DNA of 64,000 nt, from the NCBI RefSeq assembly GCF_000237925.1, contig NW_017386055.1, positions 124,001 to 188,000 on the forward strand. Reading direction: 5' to 3'. A program made the translations under genes and the position numbers. This document shows positions 33,901-46,000 of the stretch, piece by piece. Position 1 is the stretch's first letter; every line of letters begins with the position of its first letter. This DNA comes from Schistosoma mansoni (taxonomy: Eukaryota > Platyhelminthes > Trematoda > Strigeidida > Schistosomatidae). The notes beneath the pieces were generated by a model, which searched no databases, had not been told where the DNA came from, and saw only the letters and a program-made list of their open reading frames with translations.

Positions 33901-35541
33901 TTCATTATATGAGCTTCAAAGTCATTTCCACCACTATGGAAACCCATTTGCTTCAATCTGCATCTCATTCATTTTATGTTTGTCATAGGGTACGTATTTC
34001 CCTTGGAAGGCTACTGCATTAGGACAGAATTCACAAAATGGCAAATCCTTTTTGGAAAAACGGTAAATTAATTTCTTCTATTTGTATTTTGTTGGTTACA
34101 GTTTTTTGCTCTTTAAATTCACCGAAATGTAGTTTAACAACTAATTAATAACTAATTTCCATGGTGGTCTAGCTTCAATTGACTCATGCTTTCTACTATG
34201 AATAATTATTATTAGCTTTATTCAGTTTGATATTTTTGGTACAATATAGAATTTTCAGCACAACTTTCCGTTCCTTATTTTTTGGTCGATACTGACAAAT
34301 ATCGAGTGATCTCCAGTTAGAAGTCCAGTCAATCGACATCTAAATAATGTACATTCTCTTTGTTGCATATCACCACCAACCACGACATCTCTGATTGTGC
34401 TTCTTGTACTTGTAAAACGAAAGGTTGTACACTTTTCAGAAATGGCACCTGAATAGGTTATGTCATTAATAGCCATAATGATGTATTAAGACAAACAAAA
34501 GTAGATAAGTTGTTGAAATACCTAGATGGCAGGAATAGGTAGCTCAGATGTTCAAGTAGACATAAATTGGGCGCTTTCAACCGCTACGTTCTGCTTCCTT
34601 GTAGCGCACCGTCAATCACCGTTATGACGGAATATAATTACTAATGGTATCTCATCATTCATGTCTAGGTAACTAGAGTTTAATTCATAGATAACAAGTC
34701 ACAACCTTGATTCAGCTATCTCGGTTTTAGAGAGCCTAATATGACCCAGAGCTGGGTACATAACCTGGTAAATAAGTTACTTTATGATAAGTTTTAAAGA
34801 AATAATTATTCAAGTTTATAAGAACTCTCGTCTAAATTAGAACGAATAGTTTCACAGTATTTGAGCGCCGAGTTGAAGTAAGACATTAAATAGAATAAAT
34901 ATATTTGTAAAATCTCAGCGAATGAATTTTTAAATTNNNNNNNNNNNNNNNNNNNNNNNNNNNNNNNNNNNNNNNNNNNNNNNNNNNNNNNNNNNNNNNN
35001 NNNNNNNNNNNNNNNNNNNNNNNNNNNNNNNNNNNNNNNNNNNNNNNNNNNNNNNNNNNNNNNNNNNNNNNNNNNNNNNNNNNNNNNNNNNNNNNNNNNN
35101 NNNNNNNNNNNNNNNNNNNNNNNNNNNNNNNNNNNNAGCTTTTTCAAGGAATTCCTTGAAAAAGCTTGGACCAGATTGCCAGGCGAAACGTTGGATTTAA
35201 TTTAAAAATTCATTCGCTGAGATTTTACAAATATATTATTCCTATTTAATTATTCAAGTTGTTGCTTCACAATCAAAATACAAAAAAAATTAATTTTATC
35301 TGTTTCAACATTGTTTTATAACAATTAAATAATGCATTTAAAACGTCTTTACATTTCCATTGACAGATATAATGAGAATTTAGAACTGGAAGACGCTACA
35401 CACGCGGCCATATTAACCTTAAAAGAGAGTTTTGAAGGTCAAATGACTGAAAGTAATATTGAAGTTGGTGTATGCAATGAAAATGGTTTTCGAATTTTAA
35501 CATCAGATGAAGTGAAGGATTATTTAGCAGCTATACCATAA
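30997..35541 (+). CDS. PSMA2: Proteasome subunit alpha type-2 (PSMA2)
   Basis: Structural alpha2 subunit of the 20S proteasome outer ring. Five exons: 30997-31034, 31071-31403, 33281-33368, 33989-34062, 35367-35541; all introns GT-AG; 708 coding bases, 235 residues, against 234 in human. Exon 1 gives [12 protein letters not shown] and joins across a 36-nt intron to [12 protein letters not shown], the alpha-subunit N-terminal signature. Other conserved blocks: [46 protein letters not shown] across intron 2, [37 protein letters not shown], and [11 protein letters not shown] at the C-terminus. As in all alpha subunits there is no catalytic N-terminal threonine. Intron 1 is stop-free and in frame, so an uncorrected reading would add 12 residues. 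Identification is certain; the start is fixed by homology. Confidence 0.97.
31404..33280 (+). other. PSMA2 intron 2
   Basis: 1.88 kb. No transposon family was recognised with confidence; no coding signal. Confidence 0.6.
34150..34200. mobile_element. SINE tail fragment in PSMA2 intron 4
   Basis: 'ccatggtggtctagcttcaa' followed by 'ttgactcatgctttctactatgaat' is the 3' tail of the hammerhead SINE family. The head and ribozyme are absent; repeat R begins right after it. Confidence 0.6.
34201..34555. repeat. Dispersed repeat R, copy 2 (PSMA2 intron 4)
   Basis: Collinear with 14275-14665 (see there). Both copies have 'ttattattagct(t)..attcag/aat' upstream, so the repeat probably begins with that AT-rich block. 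Confidence 0.75.
34937..35136. other. Assembly gap (200 N) inside an inverted repeat
   Basis: About 50 bases before the gap (34886-34936) reappear as the reverse complement after it (35197-35250), with few differences. Between gap and arm lies a perfect 30-bp palindrome (35137-35166, agctttttcaagg/aattcc...). It sits in PSMA2 intron 4. Confidence 0.9.
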
Positions 35542-35569
35542 GTTATTTTAGGAAAGTATTTTTTTTTCA

Positions 35570-35575
35570 AATAAA
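35570..35575 (+). terminator. PSMA2 poly(A) signal
   Basis: AATAAA 29 bases after the PSMA2 stop codon, in AT-rich DNA; consistent with a short 3' UTR. Confidence 0.7.
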
Positions 35576-35589
35576 ACCATTCCAAGTTA

Positions 35590-36400
35590 ATTTTCGTATT
35601 GAATTATTTGTACACACTGGTAGTAGTAGTAGTAATAGTAGTAGCGGTGCATTTTAAAGAATTTCATTACATAAGAAATTCAGCAAGTTGTAACAAGCTC
35701 AGCACGAATTCAAAAAGCTCGTTTGTCTTTTACCAACTCACGTCACCTATGGCGAAGACGAGATATCTGTCTATCAATTAAGGGACGAGTATACTGCGCA
35801 GCAGTTCGCTCTTTACGGCTGTAAAACATGGCCATTAAGAGTAGAAGATACTCGTTAGTTACTAGTGTTTGACACAGGGTATTAGGAAACGATGGTAAAT
35901 CAGTTGACGAGGTGATGAATCTTTATCGACTGAGATAGTTGGGCCACGTGTTACGTATGCCTGAACACCGATTACCACGACGCGCTATGCTGACTAGTGT
36001 TGGCGATGGTTGGAAGAGAGGGGCGGCCAAAACAAAACGTGGCATCACTGCTTGAAGTCACTAACTTCTAGCCTGATCCATGTTGGCAGATGCAGACTAG
36101 TTGATTGGGGTCCGCGTGACTATTGTAACCAATGGTTGGAGACTCTAGGTGACATGGCTCAGAATCGATCACAATGGCGTGGGTATATACACTCTTTATC
36201 TTCCCTTAAACCTTGAGATTAAAATTGCTTCATATCTATCTTCCTTCTTATACTATATCCTTATATACTACCACCACTAAATTAACTACTATGAATTCGT
36301 TGTTCATCTTGTTGTGCTAACGAGGTATGGCAACTTGGACCGATGCATATGTGTGCCTGGTCCTACGTTGTAGCTGACTGACTGACAATAAATGTCAACA
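35590..36400 (+). mobile_element. LINE family C, 3' end
   Basis: Codes in one main frame (36010-36216) for the C-terminal tail: HHCLKSLTSSLIHVGRCRL, then [20 protein letters not shown]. Upstream pieces (FALYGCKTWPLRVEDTR-like, 35805-35860; LGHVLRMPEHRLPRRAM-like, 35940-35990) are out of frame. The 3' UTR ends with 'gactgactgactgac'-type repeats near 36380-36392. Lies in the convergent interval between PSMA2 and CDC37. Confidence 0.8.
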
Positions 36401-36544
36401 TCACAGCTTACTGTTATCTCCATGACTTTTATAGATATTGGTGTGTATAGATGTGACCCTCTCTCATAATTACATTAATTTACGCTGATACGTTTTCACT
36501 GAATCTAACGCTGTAATAGTGACTGAATGAATATGAAACGGTAA

Positions 36545-36700
36545 TATTTTCGCACGTTAGATCAGATTAGTTAGGCAGTCGTGAATCCCGACAAGACGTT
36601 TCTCAGTAGTTAACACGCTCAACTCGCAAATGATAAAACTGCGGATTTGGATCTTAATACCATCGTCTACTTCGGTTGTAGCACTTACACACAAACAAAA
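36545..36700 (+). mobile_element. Candidate tRNA-derived SINE head
   Basis: 'ctcagtagttaacacgctcaactcgcaaatgataaaactgcgg' followed by 'atttggatctt' resembles a tRNA A-box, anticodon arm and decayed B-box (positions 36602-36657). No hammerhead is attached. Could instead be chance. Confidence 0.4.
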
Positions 36701-37005
36701 ATGTAGGTCATTACATTTATTGCATTACTGATATATCGTTTCTAAGTGAGAGAAAAACAAACCAATCAAGAAAATATGCGTAAATCCACAAATGGTTCAT
36801 ACGAATTACTCTTTACACACATATTAATTAGAAATGAAACAATGTGCTTACATCCTAAATCAATCCAATGGACTAATTTTTGAGAAAAGAAGTTCAACCA
36901 ACAAACGTTTTAACATAACGTGATGGATGATAAACGCACAAGGGAAGGGTTGTGGCAAAGGTTCAATAGTAATTGATATGAAGTATGTATAAAACCGTTT
37001 CTTTT

Positions 37006-37011
37006 TTTAAT
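37006..37011 (-). terminator. Probable CDC37 poly(A) signal
   Basis: On the - strand ATTAAA lies about 52 bases after the stop codon; a common variant of AATAAA. No better signal was seen closer by. Confidence 0.45.
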
Positions 37012-37062
37012 AAACAGTGAGAAAATTTTCTCGATAGCGGAGAGTATACAAGAGAATTTATA

Positions 37063-40000
37063 TTAGGCGTTATTATGGTTTAGTTCTTCATTTGCTTGAA
37101 TGGTAGCACCAACATCGTCATTGCCATCAGTATTAACGTTTGATGATGATTCACCGTCTTCTTCTTGTTGTTCTCGTGCATTATCCACCCATAGGCCACT
37201 ATCAACACATCTTTTCATATGATACTCAGCTTGTTGTGGATCCATACTGCATAATACGGTTTTTAATAATTCAACATCTTTTTTCTCGAAACACTCTTGA
37301 AGATTCTTGTAGAGTGGTAAATAAAATAATGATAAAAGTAAGTTATCCTCATTCATTAATAATCAGCGTTGTTAGAATATAAATTATATACAGCGCATAA
37401 GTCGAGGATAGATGCTATTAATCTCTAATAATTGGTTAAGTGATGGATTTTTGCATATTTCGTCAGTAATGGGATGGTGATTATTTAATCAAAGAAAAGC
37501 TGTAATTTGTGCTGTTAACTGTGATTATGAATAAATCACACTAAGACACATATCGACTAAATTTCTAAACATGTCACTTGTTTAAAAATATATCTTGCCT
37601 TTGGAGCAATGTCAAGGTCCTGTGTATGAAGTTGTCATCCACGCACATTGCTTCTGATGAATCATCTCTTAATTACAACAAAAACTCATTTACCAGCTAA
37701 TTTAGTCGGGTGAAAATGCCTAATTAAATTCCCTGACCAAAGCTCTTAGTTGTTGTTATTACTTCGACTTTAATTTCTATACAGTCTTTCCATTGATATA
37801 TGTTGTTTATCCGGAACTTACATACATGAAGCAACTGTGACCATTCATTCACCAGGCTAGTGTGAAGTATCAATACAATGGCCCACAAATGCCTTGGTAT
37901 GACCGACAGTCGGGAGAGTTCGCTCTCCCTCTCGAAATACCATCATATGGTCATACGTAATATAGCCTCTGCCAGGGAAGTCCTACTCACTGCCTTCTCG
38001 TGGCATTACTGTTGTTTACGAAATTGAGAGGAAGAAAAGCGAATGTCCGGTCCTTTAACCGGGTTGGTGGACACGGAAAGTCCACCTAGGGGAGTTGGAA
38101 AACCCTCATTCCAAACCAATGGTGCACATGGACTCCAGTATCCTGAAGGAACAAATGGCGTATGAATCAATCGTTGGTCACCGAGTACCATGGGACTGTA
38201 TCTCCTCACGATGCTCCACTGCCTTGTGGACTAGACCTTTAGGTCAAATTAGTGTTTGACCACGTACGTGTTTGAAGTTCTTTTTTTACTTCTGACCCCA
38301 AATGTCTTGATGGGACCAAGGGAGGGGAATCTACTGTCTCTCCAAATACTCTCATATGACCACGCATATTATGGACGCTGACTGGGAAGTCCTACTCACT
38401 ACCTTCTCATGACAAGGATGTCTACGAAATTGAGCGGACGAAACGTCAATGTCCAGCGTTAAGACAGGATTGATGGGTACGAAAAATCCATCTAGTGAAA
38501 TTCGAAAACCACGATTTCTAACCAATGGTCCGCATGGACTCCAAGATCTTAAGAACAAATAGCATATGAACTTATTGCCGTTTGGCGGCTCCGACGGAAC
38601 TGCACGTCCATAGCCTTAACGATTAGATTTCTAGGACGAAGGCTCGGGGAGTGACCTCTAAGAAAACTATATGCTTCCACTTAAGCAACCGGGAAGTATC
38701 CTAACCTATATATAAATTGAATAACAAATATTTTGTGTGACGCATATACATTTTGGTTTCCCTTTGTACTAATGTTGTGTTTAAATAAGTAATTGTCACT
38801 TTGGCACGGTACCAAGTACGTTTATAAACCAAAGTCTAGTCCCGTTTGTTCTCGAAAACCTGTGTGACCAATACGGTTTTAGTTTGGCTGAAAACTTTGC
38901 ATATAAAAATCAGTCTAACAAACTTAATCATAAAGCTGGTGATTTCATTATTTCTCCTAAGAACTGTAGATCGGTAGAATGAGTAAGTTGTAAAAATTTC
39001 ATTGTAAAGTTTCTTTTTAGAAAACAACCAAAAATTCAAAACAATAAGTATCACTAACCGTTGGTAGCGACTCAAAAACTTCAACTGGATCCAGACCACC
39101 AGGACCAAGACGTTTTTGCTTTTCTTCCTAGAACAAAAGAACGGAAATTAGCCGTACAGTCACATTATGTTTTTTTTAATTACTAAGTAAACATGTCCTC
39201 CACGCACTCGACGTTACGTTGAACTGCAGTCAGTCACAACGTAGAACTTCGTACGTACGTACATTAGTTCGAGTTGCCATACCATATTAGCACAGAGATG
39301 TAGTTATCGATTTAAACCCCATAGTGGTAGAAGTAGTTACCCGACCGTTGCTGCTACCTTGATGTGGTGGTCGGGCTTGCCTATCGTGATGAACCAATCG
39401 AGCTATACTGGCTGGAACAGTCGTCCCTCAAGGTCCTACCACGCCAGGCAGGTCGGTTGAAGAGCGGTAAGACTAAAAGCAGCAAACCCAAGGTCCGAAG
39501 GCGAAGTCGTACTGCTGACTGTACAGAGGTTTGACGGCAGTAGGATGTTTCCTTCAGACAACCAGCATGACAGCGATGCTGCCTTCTCACAAGGAGGGGT
39601 GGGATTAGAAAAAGTCGACCCTAAAAATGCACACCTCGCCTTATCCCACAGATTTCCGTCTCCGGCGGTAAGGTCCTTTGAAGAACGGAGCTAACACAAA
39701 AACTACCCACGTTGAACTGCACACATCATTAGTGTAGGGAGTTATGTATCATACTGTCCGTTTGTTCAAACCAAAGAAAATATAGAGTAGTAATCTGCCA
39801 CTAGTAATAATGAGTAAGTTGCTTTATCAAAACGCCGTTAAGGAACTCGGTTTCCAACCAGTTGGTGACACGGATTTGGACCCTGCATGACATACTTTAG
39901 TTTAAGCAACCTTGGCCCCGAAAGATTAGTATACTAATTGTTGCTAACTAAATGAGCTATCTCTATTTGTTATCATCATCCTTATACTAAATATGGTATC

Positions 40001-43000
40001 CATATCAATATTCAGTTATTGAACAATATTTTCATATACATATTAAAACAATTAGAATATGATTTTACCTCTTCAATTTGCATCATAGCTTCTTCTAAAC
40101 GAACTTTTGCTCGAGCTCTAATTCTTTCTCGAAATGCAGAAAGTTCATCATTGAAAGCTTTTTGATATTCTGGTTCAGGATTCTTAAATCTTAATTTATT
40201 TAGAGAAAAAAAAGTGTTATCCAATTATATATAAGTACATAGTATAGAAAATACAAAAGAATAAGTTGGATTGTGGTTGATAGTAGAATCTACGCTAGGA
40301 CATTATCATTGCAAGTTCTACTGAAAAATTTCAATTACATCATAAAATGTTGATATCTACGCTCTCAAAGTAATGTGAAGCTCTCTGTACACATCACTTT
40401 GAAAGTGAAAGAAAATTACAGCAGGATTGCCATCGGCTTCTATTCTGAGACATGTCTGATAAACGTTTCAAGCTAGTGTTTCACCAACTCTAGGATCCCA
40501 ACCAAGTAGTTGTGAAGGACCAACAGGAGCCAATCATGTACATCTTTCATAAAACGACACAATGTTATGTACTGACTATCTCTCTCCTCCTTTTTCAACA
40601 GGTCACAGCGTTGGCAAATAATGCACAACGTGGAATTCACTGTAATGACATTCGTAATACATGTCCGAGCCACCAAAGTCGGTTTTTCAAGATGGTGACA
40701 CCAAATGAATTATCGTCGTTGTCAAAACTCTGCATTACTAACATGGTGTTACCAAGGTATGTCAGCCATCCCTTAGAGATAACAATAGTCAAACAAAGAG
40801 AGTAGCTTAACATCCTCAATTCGGCGATGTCAAGTTTCACAAGCATAGAGCAAAGCTGCTTTGATTATACTACTTTCATTGATTTCATCATTCACACCAT
40901 ACCAGGGTATCTGAAGCCACCTCAAATAGAAAGGCTGAAATATAAGCAATCAACTTGAACATAGTTTGCAATCAATCATAACACAACCTATTTAAATTTC
41001 ACATCACTAATATAAAACATACATCACTCATTTTATGTATTACATCCTTCTTTTACAATAACTTACACATATATCAATATTTCAGACGTAGAATCATCTT
41101 CAACCTGTATAGTAGTAGTATCATATTTATAATTTAAGGATCACTGTGTAGTGGTTATTCTAGTGTTTGTCTAGTCTTTTAGAAATGATTAAATTCTATC
41201 TATCAAGTTTCAATGTGATCATTAGTCCTAATGATCACATTGCAAATCGATTGATGAAGTTGTAAAACTTCATCAGTTGAGATGGCTGGGACACGTGTTA
41301 CGTATGCTAAACCACCGACTGTCCCGACGTGCAATGTTTCATGGTGTAGGAGTAGGTTAGAAGAAAGCTAGGGGTGGCCAGACCAAAACGTGGCACAATT
41401 ACATGAAGTCACTGATAATTGGACTGAGCCATGTTGGTAGGTGTAGACTACCTGGTTGGGATGAGCGAGATGATAGCAACCGATGGTTAGAGACCTTAAA
41501 TAACATGGCTCAAAATGGTTTGCAATGGTGAAAGTGCATCCACTCTTTGTATTCTACCAAATTCTAATCTTCTGAATTCTTCATGTCCCTTTCTTTCTTT
41601 TTCTCTTTTCAAATTTATTTCATTGGTTTGTACTCCTCAAATAACATCTTCAAACCCCAATCTTTCTCATTACTGCCTATACTCTTACTACTTCTACCAC
41701 TATGGGATTTGAATCGACAACTGCATCTCTGTGCTGATGTGGTATGGCAACTCGAACTGACGTACGTATGTACGAAGTTCTATGTTGTGACTGACTGATC
41801 ATTAGTCCAAGTGATCTAACATCGCATGCACTATGTTAGGATTTGAAATGATCAAACTAAACCATCTCGCTAATGATACTTAACATTTTATATATTATTA
41901 CTGAACTTACTTCGCAAAGAATGGTCGAATACACGCTCTTGGATCAACTTTTAGTGATTTTGCTAATTCAAGCATAAATTGCATCACTATACACTGATGT
42001 GAAACATGTTCCATTAATTCAAATTTCTAATGGAATTTTAAAAGTAAGCCAAGAAAAACAACAGGAGAAACAGAACAATTATCGGGAACAATAATGATAT
42101 GGATTGAAAACAAGATAAATAAGACTCCATAATAGATTGAAATCACTTGGTGAAACTATTGAAGACTGGTGAGCGTACAGGCATAGCTGAATCGTTCTAG
42201 TTTCAGACTAGATTCCCCCAAATGCTCTGGTACGGTCAAAAGTGAGGAGAGTCCACTCTCCCTCTCGAAATGCTCTCACATGGCCAGCGAATATATAGCC
42301 TCTGCCAGGGAAGTCCTACTCACTGCCTTCTCGTGGCATTACTGTTGTTTACGAAATTGAGAGGAAGAAAAGCGAATGTCCGGTCCTTTAACCGGGTTGG
42401 TGGACACGGAAAGTCCACCTAGGGGAGTTGGAAAACCCTCATTCCAAACCAATGGTGCACATGGACTCCAGTATCCTGAGGAAACAAATGGCGTATGAAT
42501 CAATCGTTGGTCACTGGCTACCATCTGACTGCATCTCTTCACGATTTTATTTTATTTAAACACATATATATTGGTACAAAAGGTCACCAGATACATATGC
42601 GCCACACAAAATAATGAAAGTAGGAAGAGAAAGGATGAAAAGGTAACGCGGACTAAAATGTACAACCAGAAGACTCTTTCAGTTAAGAAAGTTAGAACCA
42701 CTCTTTATGTAGAAAGTAAAAGAAGGTTGCAGCAGGATCGCCACTGGCTTCTATTCTGAGCCATATCTGATAACGTCTCTAGCCACTGTGTTGCACCATC
42801 CCTCGGATCCCAGCCAGGGAGTCGTGAAGGTCCAACAGAAGCCAGCCCTTTGCAGCTTTCTTTCATACCACGACACCATGTCATACACTGACCACCTATC
42901 CGCTTTTTCCAACCAGTCCCAGCGTCAGCGAATAACGCACGATGAGGAATTCTCTGGGACGACATTCGTAGAATATGTCCAAGCCACCGAAGTCGATGTT

Positions 43001-46000
43001 CCAAGATGGTGACACCAATTGGATTATCTTCTCTGAACCCGAACACACGATGCTGAACCTCTGCATCACTAACATGGTTTTGCCACTGGGTGTCAGCAAT
43101 CTTTCGTAGACAACGATGATCAAACACAGAGAGTTGTCCAACATCCTCAAATCGGGGGAGGGGGGCAGGTTTCACAAGCATAGAGAAATACTGCTCTCAC
43201 AGACGCGCTGTAGATTAGACTTTTTACAGACAAGCTAACATCACGAATGCGCAAAAGATGAACTAGATTGGCATAAGTCGCTTTGGCCTTCACTTTACGT
43301 GAACTGATTTCATCATCTGCGCCACCACCAGCACTTATGTAGCTACCCAGATACACGAACTTCTCGACTCCTATCTGCTCACCACCCGAGGTGAGTGCAA
43401 GATCAGGGTCTTCTCAGTCTTGAAAAAATACTTTGCGCTTGGAAGGTGCAAAGCACATATTATACCTACAGACACTAGTTGTCAACTGATTAAGTGCGCA
43501 TTGCATGCCTTGAGAATCATCGCACAGTAAGACAATATCATCCGCACACTCAAAGTCTTTCTCCAGGCAGCGGGTCCACACCGCCATCAGAGCTGTTTAC
43601 AGAATGTCATCGATTACAACGTTGAAGAGGAATGGTGAGATCGGGCAACCCTGCCTAACCCCACTGCTCGAATGGAACAAGGGAGAAAGGTGGTTGTATG
43701 CCCTCACTCTGCCTGAGGTGTTCGTATACAGGGCCTTTAAGATGTTAATGAACTTCTCAGATATACCCTTCTTCAATAGACAATCCCAGAGAACAGTCCT
43801 GTCCAACGAATCGAAGGCAGTCATGATATCAAGAAACACTACGATTGTTGGCCTGCGATAAGGCTGACGGTGTTCTAACATTTGGCGGAGGGTGAAGATG
43901 TGATCAATGCATCCTCGACCAGAACGAAAACCAGCCTGCTCCTCGCGAGTCAATCGTTCTCGGGTTTTAAACAACCTACGAAGAATGACAGAAGCCAATA
44001 GTTTGGACGCAATCGGAAGTAGACTTATCTCCCGATAGTTGTTACAGGAACGACGTGAACCATTTTTAAGGATAGGGACGACTCCAGATAGGTACTCCAA
44101 AAGGAGCGGCAATCTTGTACACAACCACGCCAGCGGTAGCTGATCGCGATGTGATCAATCTGAGTCCAGGCTTGAGATGCAGAGGGAGGACGCAAGGTGG
44201 CACACCGGCGATGACTGTGCCGGAAGTTAGTGCTAGCCAGAAACAGGTTGTGGTCTGTGCACAGTTGCAGCAAACGGTCCCCGTTATCTGTCCGGCGACC
44301 AACAAGTCCCCATCGGCCACCTAAACGACTCTCTTCTGTGCCTAGACGCCCGACCTGTGCATTCAAGTCTCCGGCTAATACTACAATATCTGTCGAACGC
44401 GCTTTCTGGAGAAGAACTGTTAAGTGGCGGTAAAACTCATCCTTGATTGCATCCGGTCTGCAATCTGTCGGGGCACAGGCGGAGATGACGAAAAGACACC
44501 GTTTCTCACGCCGATTTTTTCTCACTTTGATGGAACTTTCTAATCTAACAGCACATAACCGACTGTTAATGGGGATCCAATCGATTAGTGCTGCCTCAGC
44601 CCTAGTGCTTAGTGCAACGCCAACGCCTGCAAGACCAGACAAAAATGCCACAGAGTCCCAAAATAAGGGCACGTGAAACAAGCTTTTCGAAGCGACAGAT
44701 GGAGAGCGAATTTGTAGTACTTCACTAGAGTCTTGAATACGGGTCTCGGATAGACAGCAAACATCAACATTAAGACTTTCTAAAGGCATAGCCAGCCCCA
44801 TCTGTTGTCCGATCTGCATTAGTGTGCGAACGTTGAAGGAAGCCAGCTTGAACGGTGTACGCGGTTTCAGAAAGACTGCTTCAGTATTCATAATCGATGG
44901 AAGCATTCACTTTCAACCAGACAGTGACTGGAGATTGTTTAGATAGGACAGAGTTTCCACCATGGGCGAGCTACTGCATAAGTTGGAAAGGAAGGATACA
45001 CAATTTGAGAATAAAGGGAGTGAAAAAGCGACGTAGTAAATAATAGTAATAATAATAATAATGGTAATAATAATAATAGTGTAAATTGTCTTGCTTCTAG
45101 TGTGAGCGAGAATAGTATCGTCAATAGAATTCATCATTTCATTTATTTGGGTGTGGGTTGTGATACTGCTCGGGTGCCCAAACCGAAGCAGGTGGTTTTC
45201 TTAGGGGGCCACATCCCGACCCTTTGATCTAAAGGTTTGATCCACAAGGCAGTGGAGCATCGTAAAGAGATGCAGTCCCATGGTAGCCGTTGACCAGCAG
45301 CAGGTTCATTCGCCATTCGTTCCTTCATGATACTGGAGCCCATGTGCACCATTGGTTTGGAATCAGGGTTTTCCAACTCCCCTAGGTGGACCCTCCGTGT
45401 CCACCAATCCGGTTATAGCGCCGGACATTCGCTTTTCTTCCTCTCAATTTCGTAAACAACAGTAATGCCACGAGAAGGCAGTGAGTAGGACTTCCCTGGC
45501 AGAGGCTATATATTCGCTGACCATGTGAGAGCATTTCGAGAGGGAGAGTGGGCTCTCCCCACTCTCGGCCGTACCAGGGCATTTGGGGGCCTCCTCACGA
45601 TGTTCCACTGCCTTTTGGATCAGACCTTTAGGTCAAAGGCTCCAGGTGTGGCCCCCTAAAAACCACCTGGTTCGATTTGGGCACCTGGGCAGTATCACAG
45701 CCCTCACACAAATCAAAAGAGATTTGTGCGGTGCATATATATCTGGTGCTCTTTTGTACCAATATTTATGTGTTTAAATAAATAAATAAAACTCTAGACC
45801 CTATAAAACATTCAATAATCAATTGGTAAATCACAGTTTACAATCCTGTATCATTTTATTCGCTCTAGACAGCAAAGGATAGTAATAACCAGGACTCATA
45901 CATACACACACAAACAGTATAACTAAGATCCAACTAAACATAAACCTATATTCGATTACAAAGATTCATGTTAATATTGTTGACATAACAAAACTTTTAA

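Larger units (their letters stand above)
42175..45790 (+). mobile_element. Family A-derived non-autonomous unit split by a nested LINE
   Basis: Leader at 42175-42545 and 3' end at 45591-45790 (ending 'gtgtttaaataaataaataaa') belong together on the + strand. They are separated by a family A LINE inserted on the - strand. CTCTTCACGAT (42535-42545) and CTCCTCACGAT (45591-45601) are the duplicated target site, with one difference. Lies in CDC37 intron 5. Confidence 0.85.

Noticed and set aside
34806-35147. 113-codon frame across the second gap
   Set aside because: More than half is unknown sequence, within a PSMA2 intron.
36602-36657. Functional tRNA gene
   Set aside because: A-box-like and B-box-like parts exist, but the B-box is decayed and no cloverleaf with paired acceptor stem could be formed by eye; listed only as a SINE candidate.
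38425-38445. GGACGAAACGTC, another hammerhead-like string
   Set aside because: It is the diverged form of the LINE A leader ('gaggaagaaaagcgaatgtcc'); no CUGANGA partner.
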